Source: Hymenobacter mellowenesis
GTDB taxonomy: Bacteria > Bacteroidota > Bacteroidia > Cytophagales > Hymenobacteraceae
Direction: 5' to 3'
Assembly (NCBI RefSeq): GCF_030581005.1
Contig: NZ_JAUQSX010000001.1
Span: 62,001 to 126,000, forward strand
Length of the DNA stretch: 64,000 bases
Both the position numbers and the translations under genes were made by a program. Each line of letters opens with the position of its first letter. Position 1 is the first letter of the stretch. The notes under the pieces are model-generated. The model saw only the letters and a program-made list of their open reading frames with translations. It was not told the DNA's origin and searched no databases. Shown here piece by piece: positions 56,166 to 63,745 of this stretch.

Positions 56166-59100
56166 TTAGAGCGAATTGGAATGGCTGAGGTTATCGTTCG
56201 AGAACACGCCAAGCAGGTGATTTACAGGTCCGTTGGTCCAGGCGGCGCGCAGGGCAGTGGTATTCGCCGAAATCACCGTTTTGCCCGCGTGGCGCACAGT
56301 CAGCTCGCCATCCGCCGTCACGATGCCAAGGCGCGTGGCGCGCTCGCCGAGCAGTTGCTCGAACGCCACCACATCTTCCGGCGCCACCGTGGCTAGGAAG
56401 CGCGAGTGCGACTCCGAGAACAGCTGCGTGGCCAGCGGCAGGCCCGTTTCGGGCAGCTCCACCATCGCGCCGTAGCCGTAGCCAAACGTTGTTTCAGCCA
56501 GCGCTACGGCGAGGCCGCCGTCGCTCAGGTCGTGGCAGGATTGGATGAGGTTTTGGTCGTTGGCCTGGCCGATGAGGGTGTAGAGCGCCTTGGCCTTAGC
56601 GAAGTCAACCTTGGGCACATTGGCGCCGAACTGGCCATGCAGGGCGTAGAACTCGGAGCCGCCCAGTTCGTCGTGGGTTTCGCCGAGGAGGTACACCACG
56701 TCGTCAGCCTGCTTGAAATCAGAGGTCACGGCGCGGCGCACGTCTTCCATCTTGGCCGTCATCGAGTAGAGCACGGTGGGGGGCACCGAAATCTTCACGC
56801 CGTCGGCCTTGAAGTCGTTTTTCATCGAGTCCTTGCCGCTGGTGAGCGGGATGCAGTAAGCGGCGGTGGCGTCGCGCAGGGCCTCACACATGCGCACCAG
56901 CTTGGCCAGCTTCTGCTTGCCATCGGGGTTGCTGGCGGGGTCGTACACTGAGTCGGGCACGCAGAAATTGTCGTTCACCGACCAGAAAATCCCGTCGCCG
57001 GGCGTCAGGTTCGGCAGCTTCCCTCCTACCGCAATAATCTGGCGCACCGCCTCATCAAACGAGCCGGCCGACATATCATACGCGTCCAAATCGCCGTAGC
57101 GCGGCAGGATGCCGTTGCTCACGGCCACGCCTTCCCAGCTCTCGAAATTGAAGCGCACCACGGCCGCGTCCTGCGGGGCCTGGCCCGTCGCACCCATCAA
57201 CGGCTTCACAATCGTGCGGCCCTTCACCTCGTGGTCGTACTGCCGAATCACCGATTCCCGCGAGCAGATATTGAGCGAGCCCAGCAGCTGCGTCAGCGTC
57301 TCGGTGTAGTCAGTTGCAGTTGGAATTTCCGGCTCAGCAGCAGCGGGTTTGGTCCACTCCGCTTCCAGGATTTTGCGCGGCACGCCTTCGTGCAGAAACT
57401 CCATATTCAGCCGCGCCACCGGCGCCCCATCGAAGCGCACGTCCAGAAAACCATCCGAAGTGAAGTAGCCTATATCAGTCAGCTCCACTTCCATTTCCTG
57501 GCCCAGGGCCGTGATTTCGGCCATTTTGCCCGGCTCCACCACCAGCGTAAACCGTTCTTGCGACTCGCTCACGAAAATCTCCCAAGGCCGCAGGCCGGGA
57601 TACTTCAGCGGCACGCGCTCTAGCTCCACCACCGCACCGCCCGAGATGCCCGCCAGCTCGCCCACGGACGACGAGAGGCCGCCCGCGCCGTTGTCGGTGC
57701 TGCATTTCAGCAGGCCGCGGCGGGCCGCCAGCAGCAGGAAATCCATCGCCAGCTTCTGGGTGATGGGCGAGCCGATTTGCACGGCCGTGGCGGGCGCGGT
57801 TTCATCCAGTTCGATGCTCGAAAACGTCGCGCCGTGGATGCCATCCTTGCCCACCCGGCCGCCGGCCATGATGATGCGGTCGCCGGCATCAATCTTCTTT
57901 TCCCACGAGTCCAGCCCGGCGAATTGCATGGGCATCACCGCGCCGGTGCCGCAGTACACCAGCGGCTTGCCGGCGTACCGGTCATCGAACACAATGGCGC
58001 CGTTCACCGTGGGCACGCCCGACTTGTTGCCGCCGTCCTCGATGCCCTTGCGCACGCCTTCCAGAATGCGGCGCGGGTGCAGCTGCCCGGTCAGCAGTTG
58101 CCCGTCAAATTCGGGGTTGCCGAAGCACAGCACGTTGGTATTGAACAGCAGCCGCGCGCCCCCGATGCCAGTAGCCAGCGGGTCGCGGTTGTTGCCCAGA
58201 ATGCCCGTAATGGCCCCGCCGTACGGGTCGATGGCACTAGGCGAGTTGTGCGTTTCCACCTTCCAGACAAACAGCGAATCGGGGTTGATGCGCACCGCGC
58301 CGGCGTTGTCCGAAAACACCTTAATCAGCCAGTCGTTGCCGTTGGCGCGCAATTGCCGGTCGACTTCCGAAGTGGCGTTTTTGATGTAGGTTTTGAAGAG
58401 CGAGTCAATCTGCTTTTCCTCGCCCGTCTCGGTGTCCTTGTAGTTGATGACGGCCGCGAATTCCTTGTGCTTGCAGTGTTCCGACCAGGTCTGAGCAATG
58501 ATTTCCAACTCGCAATCAGTAGGGTCGGCGGGCAGGCCGGCTGACTTCCGCTCCTCCTGCGTCTCAACAGCGGCGAAGTAGTCGCGCACGGCGCGCATTT
58601 CCTCCAGGTTCAGCGCGTAGATGTTCTCTTTCGAGAGCTGTAACAGCTCCGCGCCGCTCAGGCCCGTCAGCGAAACAACCTCCGTAATGGCTTCAGCACC
58701 GCCGCCGGGGCGCGGCGTGTAGTCGCGGATGCCGTCGGCCACGCGGCCCACTTCGAGCCAGTTGATGAGCTTGTTGCCGAGCAGCTCCTCCGCAATGCGG
58801 CGCAGGTCGGTTTCGGGCAGGTCGTTTTCGAGCAGGTAGAGCTTCTTGCTGAAAATGTGCTGGGTGTGCACGTCCAGCGGCTCGTTCAGCAGGTCGGCGA
58901 GGGCATTCTGGGCCGAGGTACCTTCGTCGTCGGTCACGCCGGGGCGGCGGGCCACTAGGATGTAAGTAGCAAATTCGGCCGCGCCGGTCAGCTCGTTCAG
59001 GCGCACGTCGTGCAGCACCGGGTCGGCGAGGCAGCGGGTGGCGAAGTCACGCAGCTGGGTTTCGCTCAGCGGGTAGCGCACGGTGTAGAGGGCGGCGCTG

Positions 59101-59240
59101 CGCACGCGGCCGGTGGCCAGGCCGAGGTGGCGGGCGGCGGCTTCGGCCACGCGCTGGCCGTCGCCGTCGTGCTGGCCGGCTTTCAGCGTGAGCTGGATGG
59201 TGTGGGTTGCCTGGGCAGTGTTGGGATTGGTATCGGACAT
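56166..59240 (-). CDS. purL: FGAM synthase, PurS-PurL fusion
   Basis: A 1024-residue protein carrying the synthetase part of FGAM synthase (purine step 4). Residues 10-165 look like a doubled PurS-like region (IQLTLKAGQHDGDGQRVAEA, DVHTQHIFSKKLYL). The catalytic region has IIAQTWSEHCKHKEF, VETHNSPSAIDPYGGAITGI, LKCSTDNGAGGLSSSVGELA and CHDLSDGGLAVALAE. There is no glutaminase domain; that is the next gene, purQ. It is the first purine gene of the run; repeat A10 separates it from pyrE. Confidence 0.95.
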   Translation of the reverse strand: MSDTNPNTAQATHTIQLTLKAGQHDGDGQRVAEAAARHLGLATGRVRSAALYTVRYPLSETQLRDFATRCLADPVLHDVRLNELTGAAEFATYILVARRPGVTDDEGTSAQNALADLLNEPLDVHTQHIFSKKLYLLENDLPETDLRRIAEELLGNKLINWLEVGRVADGIRDYTPRPGGGAEAITEVVSLTGLSGAELLQLSKENIYALNLEEMRAVRDYFAAVETQEERKSAGLPADPTDCELEIIAQTWSEHCKHKEFAAVINYKDTETGEEKQIDSLFKTYIKNATSEVDRQLRANGNDWLIKVFSDNAGAVRINPDSLFVWKVETHNSPSAIDPYGGAITGILGNNRDPLATGIGGARLLFNTNVLCFGNPEFDGQLLTGQLHPRRILEGVRKGIEDGGNKSGVPTVNGAIVFDDRYAGKPLVYCGTGAVMPMQFAGLDSWEKKIDAGDRIIMAGGRVGKDGIHGATFSSIELDETAPATAVQIGSPITQKLAMDFLLLAARRGLLKCSTDNGAGGLSSSVGELAGISGGAVVELERVPLKYPGLRPWEIFVSESQERFTLVVEPGKMAEITALGQEMEVELTDIGYFTSDGFLDVRFDGAPVARLNMEFLHEGVPRKILEAEWTKPAAAEPEIPTATDYTETLTQLLGSLNICSRESVIRQYDHEVKGRTIVKPLMGATGQAPQDAAVVRFNFESWEGVAVSNGILPRYGDLDAYDMSAGSFDEAVRQIIAVGGKLPNLTPGDGIFWSVNDNFCVPDSVYDPASNPDGKQKLAKLVRMCEALRDATAAYCIPLTSGKDSMKNDFKADGVKISVPPTVLYSMTAKMEDVRRAVTSDFKQADDVVYLLGETHDELGGSEFYALHGQFGANVPKVDFAKAKALYTLIGQANDQNLIQSCHDLSDGGLAVALAETTFGYGYGAMVELPETGLPLATQLFSESHSRFLATVAPEDVVAFEQLLGERATRLGIVTADGELTVRHAGKTVISANTTALRAAWTNGPVNHLLGVFSNDNLSHSNSL

Positions 59241-59251
59241 CGAGGATATCA

Positions 59252-59355
59252 GAACGTCATGCTGAGCGAAGCCGAAGCATTTCTACTGCACAACTAATTA
59301 GTTACTATCACAACGAAGCAGTAGAGATGCTTCGACTTCGCTCAGCATGACGTTC
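59252..59355. repeat. Family A repeat, copy 10
   Basis: Arms GAACGTCATGCTGAGCGAAG... and complement, with one T/G difference in the inner block (AAGCATTTCTACTG). It lies between pyrE and purL, which are transcribed in the same direction. Confidence 0.9.
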
Positions 59356-59376
59356 AAGCTGAGACAGGACCTAACC

Positions 59377-60003
59377 TCAAAACGCTTTCTCCGGCCGGCT
59401 GCCGGGCTTCACCACCGGCACGCCGGCGGCGCACAGGGGGCAACTCTCGGGCGCAAAGGTCGCGGCTTGTACCTGTAAAAGCGCAAAATGCGGGAAATCC
59501 AGCCCCCCTTTTCCGCCAGTGCGGTCAATCAGCGAGGCCACGGCCAGCACTTCCGCGCCCATTTCTCGCAGCACCTTGGCCACTTCCAGCGTGCTTTTGC
59601 CGGTCGTCACCACGTCTTCGGCGATAACAACTCGCTCGCCCGGCTCGATGGTGAAGCCGCGCCGCAGGGTCATCTGCCCGTCGGCGTCGCGCTCGGTGAA
59701 GATGCCGGGCACGCCCAGCTGCCGGGCCAACTCGTAGCCAATCACCACGCCGCCCATGGCGGGGCCTACCACCACATCGGGCTGCAGGCCGGCGGCCTGA
59801 ATCTGGCCTGCTAGCGCGGCAGCGGCCGGCGCAGCCAACTCCGGGCGGCGCAGGAAGCGGGCGCACTGCACATAGGTATCGGAGTGCAGGCCCGACGACA
59901 GCCGGAAGTGTCCGCGCAGCAGAGCGTCTTCCCGTTGCAGCTGCTCGGTCAGCAGCTCGGCGTCGAGGGCAATGGGCGTTTGGGTTTCGGTGGCTTCAGT
60001 CAT
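59377..60003 (-). CDS. pyrE: Orotate phosphoribosyltransferase
   Basis: A 208-residue enzyme of UMP synthesis that joins orotate to PRPP. PRPP loop RVVIAEDVVTTGKSTLEVAK, VVGPAMGGVVIGYELARQLG, FRLSSGLHSDTYVQC. ATG 60003 (MTEATETQ) and ATG 60024 are both possible; the second sits only two bases after a terminator-like hairpin (60027-60052), so its ribosome site would be inside it. The C-terminal tail has a C-x2-C pair (SCPLCAAGVP) of unknown role. Confidence 0.94.
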   Translation of the reverse strand: MTEATETQTPIALDAELLTEQLQREDALLRGHFRLSSGLHSDTYVQCARFLRRPELAAPAAAALAGQIQAAGLQPDVVVGPAMGGVVIGYELARQLGVPGIFTERDADGQMTLRRGFTIEPGERVVIAEDVVTTGKSTLEVAKVLREMGAEVLAVASLIDRTGGKGGLDFPHFALLQVQAATFAPESCPLCAAGVPVVKPGSRPEKAF

Positions 60004-60026
60004 TTGATTCAGAAAGGGTAACATGC

Positions 60027-60052
60027 AAAAAGCCGCGGTAAAGCGGCTTTTT
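60027..60052 (-). terminator. Terminator-like hairpin between pyrF and pyrE
   Basis: A perfect 10-bp stem AAAAAGCCGC (60027-60036) / GCGGCTTTTT (60043-60052) with a six-base loop. It follows the pyrF stop by three bases and precedes the pyrE start. As pyrE is co-directional, it may be partial, like an attenuator. Confidence 0.82.
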
Positions 60053-60055
60053 GGT

Positions 60056-60835
60056 TCAGGCGTGGGCCGGGCTCGTCACGACCCGGAATTCGTTGATTTG
60101 TGCTTGCAATTCGCGGGCGGCGGCGCCCGCATCCTTCGCCTGCCAGATGCCCCGCGAGGAGTTAATCAGCAGGCCGCTGCCGTCTTTGCGCAGGCCGGCG
60201 CGGAGCGTGGCGGCCAGGTCGCCGCCCTGCGCGCCGATGCCCGGCACCAGAAACCACTGCTCCGGGCAGGCGGCGCGGACTTTGGCCACAGCGGCCGGCT
60301 CGGTGGCGCCCACCACCAGCCCGATGGTCGACTCGGTCAGCTCCTCGTCCATCAGCTTGGCCAGCCGGGCCGCCCAGTCGCTGATGGAGCCACCGCGCGT
60401 CATAGCGGCGTCCTGCAGGCCGTGGAGGGGTTTGTTGGAGGTTTTGGCGAGCGAAAACACCATCTTGCCGGGCCGCGCAAACGGCCGGATGGTATCGTCG
60501 CCCATGTAGGGGTTCACCGTCACGGCGTCGGCCCCCACAATGTCATAAGCAAAGCGGGCGTACTGCTCAGCCGTGTTGGCAATGTCGCCGAATTTGCCAT
60601 CCAGGATAACCGGAATGTCCTTCGGAATGCTACGCACGGTTTCCTGCAGCATCGCCACGCCGTTTTCACGGCTCAGAAAGAAGGCGAGGTTGGGTTTGAA
60701 AGCGGCCGCGTAGGGCGCGGTTTCGGCAATGACTTCGCGCAGCCGCTGGGTGGCGGCGGCGTCATCGCCGGTGGGGTCGAGGCCCACGCACAGTAAGGAA
60801 TTAGCAGTTTCGACGCGGGTGAGGAGCTTTTGCAT
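60056..60835 (-). CDS. pyrF: Orotidine 5'-phosphate decarboxylase
   Basis: A 259-residue decarboxylase for the last step of UMP synthesis, of the longer bacterial type-2 group. Motifs: LLCVGLDPTGDD, AFKPNLAFFLS, VILDGKFGDIANTAEQYA (catalytic Asp-Lys-Asp), VNPYMGDDTI and FLVPGIGAQGGD. It starts at ATG 60835. It lies downstream of repeat A11 and the pyrD-like gene and just upstream of pyrE. Confidence 0.95.
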   Translation of the reverse strand: MQKLLTRVETANSLLCVGLDPTGDDAAATQRLREVIAETAPYAAAFKPNLAFFLSRENGVAMLQETVRSIPKDIPVILDGKFGDIANTAEQYARFAYDIVGADAVTVNPYMGDDTIRPFARPGKMVFSLAKTSNKPLHGLQDAAMTRGGSISDWAARLAKLMDEELTESTIGLVVGATEPAAVAKVRAACPEQWFLVPGIGAQGGDLAATLRAGLRKDGSGLLINSSRGIWQAKDAGAAARELQAQINEFRVVTSPAHA

Positions 60836-60902
60836 GGCGAAGCGCGAAGAGGGTTTGGGTGGGATTTTGGGGAGGAAGAGTAAGGAGGAAATCTATTTAG
60901 AC

Positions 60903-61007
60903 CGTCATGTCGAGCGTAGCCGAGACATCTCGCGTGGGGTAGTAACTCAATCGTCGAAAAGGATTAGTTGAAGCACGCGAGATGTCTTGGCTGCGCTCGA
61001 CATGACG
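60903..61007. repeat. Family A repeat, copy 11
   Basis: Arms CGTCATGTCGAGCGTAGCCG... and complement, with a few mismatches (TTGGCTGCGC against GTAGCCGAGA). It lies between the pyrD-like gene and pyrF. Confidence 0.9.
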
Positions 61008-61013
61008 GGCTGT

Positions 61014-61850
61014 TTACATACTAAGCACCACCTCCGAGGCCAGCCGGGCCGTGAGGCCCGGCGACAGCCATTCGCCGCTGGCCACTTGCACGGCCTGGGC
61101 GCCCACGCGCAGGTAGTCCTGCACGTCGCGAAGGGTGAAAATGCCGCCCGTGCCGAAGATGGGGAGCGTCAGTTTCTCGTCATTGGCCAACTCCCACACG
61201 CAGCGCAGGGCCAGCGGCCGCAGCGCCTCGCCCGAGAGGCCGCCCACCAGCGGCGCGGCGGCGCGGTCGGCGGGCAGGTGGAGCACTTTTAGGGTGTTGG
61301 TGGCGGCCAGGGCGGTGGCGCCGCCTTCTTGCGCGCCTAGGGCCAGGCTCCGGATGTGCTCGGGCCACGGCGGCAGCTTCACCACCACGGCGGCGTCGGC
61401 GCGCAGTTCGTTGCGCACGGCCTCGGTAGCCTCGCGCACGAAGCGGGCCGTCACATCGGCGCCGGAACCGCCGGGGGGCGTGGTGATGTACACTTCGAGG
61501 CCCGCAATCTGCTCGCCGGCCTCGCGCTGCAGGTAGCGCGCAATCTTGCGGAAGCCGGGCACGCCCGGCGCGGTGATGCTCACAAACACCGGCACGCCGA
61601 AGCGGCGCAGGCGCGGCAGGTGCTCCTGCACCAGCCCTTCGGCGCCTTCGGTGCGCAGGTCGGTGCGGTTGAGCAGGGTTTGGTCGGCCACCTGCAGGAT
61701 GCCTTCGTCGCCGGGCAGGCCGGCGCGGGGCTCCATGGTCACGGTTTTGGTGAAAATCGCGCCCAGCTGCTCGTAGCCTTCCCCAGCGAGGTCCCAGGGC
61801 GCGGCCGCCAGGCACACGGCATTCTGTAAGGTAATAGCGCCGAGTTTCAT
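61014..61850 (-). CDS. Dihydroorotate dehydrogenase-like protein
   Basis: A 278-residue FMN-binding TIM-barrel protein. FMN-site features are present: IFTKTVTMEPRAG, VVVKLPPWPEHI, PLVGGLSGEALRPLALR, IFGTGGIFTLRDVQDYLRVG. The position that normally reads E-L-N-L-S-C-P-N (with the catalytic Cys or Ser) is EVYITTPP (119-126), with Thr124 for Cys. It may use Thr as base, act on another substrate, or be a diverged pyrD. Its place beside pyrF and pyrE favours a pyrimidine role. It starts at ATG 61850. Confidence 0.78.
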   Translation of the reverse strand: MKLGAITLQNAVCLAAAPWDLAGEGYEQLGAIFTKTVTMEPRAGLPGDEGILQVADQTLLNRTDLRTEGAEGLVQEHLPRLRRFGVPVFVSITAPGVPGFRKIARYLQREAGEQIAGLEVYITTPPGGSGADVTARFVREATEAVRNELRADAAVVVKLPPWPEHIRSLALGAQEGGATALAATNTLKVLHLPADRAAAPLVGGLSGEALRPLALRCVWELANDEKLTLPIFGTGGIFTLRDVQDYLRVGAQAVQVASGEWLSPGLTARLASEVVLSM

Positions 61851-62014
61851 ATGAGGGGGTGTCTGTTGTTGGTTGTCAGTTGCCAGGCGCGATGCCGACA
61901 GCTGGCTTCACTACTATAAGTTAGCACAGCGGAGAAAATAATTGCTGGTTGTCCGTTGTCAGCTCGGACTTGGGCAAGCGCCCAAAGGCGCGGTCCGACT
62001 CGGTTTTTTAGGCA

Positions 62015-62046
62015 GAAAAAAAGCCACTCCGAAAAACGAAATGGCT
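62015..62046 (-). terminator. Intrinsic terminator (distal of two)
   Basis: On the minus strand a 10-bp imperfect stem AGCCATTTCG / CGGAGTGGCT with a five-base loop, followed by TTTTTTT (plus 62015-62021). It is the second of two tandem terminators. Confidence 0.75.
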
Positions 62047-62083
62047 ACAGGGGAAGCGGTGGCATTGCGGCCGGATTAGACAC

Positions 62084-62112
62084 AAAAAAACCGTTTCGGA
62101 AAACCGGAACGG
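62084..62112 (-). terminator. Intrinsic terminator (proximal of two)
   Basis: On the minus strand stem CCGTTCCGG / CCGAAACGG with one mismatch, loop TTTT, then a run of seven T (plus 62084-62090). Confidence 0.78.
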
Positions 62113-62246
62113 CAACGGGGCAAAAACCAGAAAAGGCCGTAAAAAAATCGGCAAACCCGGCGGGCGACAAGACCTTCCGGTCTCGCTGCGGAGCGTCGTA
62201 GCCGAGCGTTCCGCACTTCATCAATTGGTTATTGGGGTGAAGCACA
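62084..62246 (-). ncRNA. Candidate small RNA or short mRNA
   Basis: A unit of about 160 bases bounded by a consensus promoter (62250-62279) and a terminator (62084). The RNA would contain a hairpin GCGGAACG...CGCTCCGC (62189-62214) and GAGACC-GGAA-GGTCTT with a GNRA loop (62168-62183). It also holds a short frame from ATG 62221 (MKCGTLGYDAPQRDRKVLSP...), which reads through to 62045. I recognise neither an RNA family (not tRNA, SRP, tmRNA or RNase P) nor the peptide. Confidence 0.45.
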
Positions 62247-62249
62247 CTG

Positions 62250-62279
62250 CAAAATTAAGGAAGCATTATGGCCAGTCAA
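62250..62279 (-). promoter_or_regulatory. Consensus Bacteroidota promoter
   Basis: On the minus strand TTG (62279-62277), a 19-base spacer, then TAATTTTG (62257-62250), an exact match to TAnnTTTG. No annotated gene lies directly downstream, which is why the transcript at 62084-62246 is proposed. Confidence 0.72.
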
Positions 62280-62404
62280 CACCCGTTAATATTAACTTTT
62301 TATTCCGCCTTTTTTTCGGCTTTCATTTCCGTCGTAACTAGCTAACCGACGCACTTTTCGGAGCTTTTTCCCTTCGGAAAATTTTTTTGACTTTCCCTAA
62401 CATA

Positions 62405-62436
62405 TTGCTTTGCAAGCACAAGCCTCCGTAACTTTA
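62405..62436 (+). promoter_or_regulatory. Weaker plus-strand promoter candidate
   Basis: TTG (62405-62407), 21 bases, TAACTTTA (62429-62436), one mismatch at -7. It points at a strong terminator only 48 bases further on. Confidence 0.4.
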
Positions 62437-62442
62437 GCTGTT

Positions 62443-62522
62443 CAGCTCTGAGATGCAGCCTCTGGCCGCATGTAGCAGGCAGCAAAAAGGCCGTGAAATA
62501 CGCTGTATTTCACGGCCTTTTT
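62443..62522 (+). ncRNA. Possible 80-base RNA
   Basis: Defined only by the promoter candidate at 62405 and the terminator at 62484-62522. The sequence before the terminator has no open frame of note. No RNA family is recognised, and it may simply be the intergenic space of the endonuclease terminator. Confidence 0.28.
62484..62522. terminator. Strong bidirectional terminator
   Basis: A perfect 18-bp stem AAAAAGGCCGTGAAATAC (62484-62501) / complement (62505-62522) with a three-base loop, A5 on one side and T5 on the other. It can end the endonuclease transcript (minus strand, stop at 62590) and any plus-strand transcript. Confidence 0.92.
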
Positions 62523-62589
62523 AATTTCCGGCGGGCATCCTTATTACAAGCGTAATAAATCAACCCAAACGCCGGTAGCAAACGCAATA

Positions 62590-63477
62590 TCAGCTCGTCG
62601 GGCCGGTGTCTACTTTCGACTCGATGGTGGCCTGCACGGTGCTGTTCACGGCCGAGAGGATGTTGTAGCCCGTGGCCTGCTCGATGGCGTCCACCGTGGT
62701 GCGGTACGAACCCCAGCTGGAGCTGATGCTGGTGGTGTTGGGCGTGTCGATGGCGATGATGCGCGTGCTGGTGGTCACGCGGCTGGCGTCGGAGCTGCCT
62801 TCGGGCAGCACCACCACCACTTTCCAGCAGCGGGCGGGCACCGTGATGTTGCCGCTGGCGATGGTGGTGGCGTAGCCGTTCACGCCGGTGCCGCCGGTGC
62901 CGTAGCTGCCGCAGATGACGTACAGCTCGTAGCCCTGGCCCACGAGGGTGCGCTCGTAGTTCTCCAGGTTGGCCCAGGTTTGCTGGTTGTTGTTGGCGGC
63001 CTGGGGCATCATGTTCGTCATCAGGAACGTGGCCGAGTTGTCGGCCACCGAGCCGGTGCGGTCGGCTGAGGGGCAGTTGTGGCCGCGGTCGAAGCCCGAG
63101 CCGGTGTAGCTGCTGCTGGTGGCCCGGAACCAACCGCTGGGCAGCGCGCCATCGGACGCGAAATTGTCCTGGCGGGCGGTGCTGCCCAGCCAAGCGCTGC
63201 TCAGGTGCCAGCTCACCCAGTTCGGCTTGCCCTTGTCGCGGCTATACGAGAGGCTGTACTGGGTTTTGGTCATCAGGTAGTTGTTGGGGTAGTTCGTGGC
63301 GTCGGTCACGGCGCCGCTGGGGTTGCCCATGGCCAGGTTGTTGTCGCGCGTGGCGTCCTGGTTCACGGTGGCGGCGGTGGGGTCCTGGCTGGGGGCCACT
63401 TGCTCGGTGCGCGAGCAGGAAACGGCCAGGGCCGTGAGCAGCGCCAGGCTGCCAATGCGTAAAAATGCTTGCTTCAT
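62590..63477 (-). CDS. DNA/RNA non-specific endonuclease lipoprotein
   Basis: A 295-residue secreted nuclease of the His-Me (NUC1/Serratia) family. A lipobox (AVSC, Cys21) predicts lipid anchoring. The active-site motif DRGH (130-133) is in GFDRGHNCPSADRT, followed by the metal-binding NMMPQAANNNQQTWANLE. A shortened tail follows. It would degrade nucleic acids outside the cell, perhaps for nutrition or release of extracellular DNA. It has its own terminator; the 268 bases upstream (63478-63745) hold no gene. Confidence 0.93.
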   Translation of the reverse strand: MKQAFLRIGSLALLTALAVSCSRTEQVAPSQDPTAATVNQDATRDNNLAMGNPSGAVTDATNYPNNYLMTKTQYSLSYSRDKGKPNWVSWHLSSAWLGSTARQDNFASDGALPSGWFRATSSSYTGSGFDRGHNCPSADRTGSVADNSATFLMTNMMPQAANNNQQTWANLENYERTLVGQGYELYVICGSYGTGGTGVNGYATTIASGNITVPARCWKVVVVLPEGSSDASRVTTSTRIIAIDTPNTTSISSSWGSYRTTVDAIEQATGYNILSAVNSTVQATIESKVDTGPTS

Positions 63478-63745
63478 AAAAAGATTGGGGGTGAGATGGG
63501 ATATGGTGGCCGCAAAATTCCGGCGCCGGAATGCTGATGCTACCGCCGCAATGTTACGGCTTGGTTACCATTCTTCCAGCTAATAAGAGCACAAGATTTG
63601 GGCATTGATTATCAGTTTCATGGAATGATACTTGATGCCTAAACACATTATTTATTTCAGGCCGGAAGCCTTTTCGTACATTACCCGGTCTGAACATTTA
63701 ACGGCTCGTCGTACCTCTTTTTTCACTCTTTCACCCTTTTTGCAC

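Noticed and set aside
49748..59240. A purine riboswitch controlling the pur run
   Set aside because: The space before purL (59241-59376) is filled by repeat A10; no purine or PRPP aptamer pattern was recognisable.
13032..61007. The many repeats as a CRISPR array or CRISPR remnants
   Set aside because: Copies are kilobases apart, are long inverted repeats and lack regular spacers; no cas gene is present.
62140..62260. A tRNA, SRP RNA or RNase P RNA
   Set aside because: No cloverleaf with a T-loop GTTC motif, no SRP asymmetric loop and no RNase P core motifs were found.
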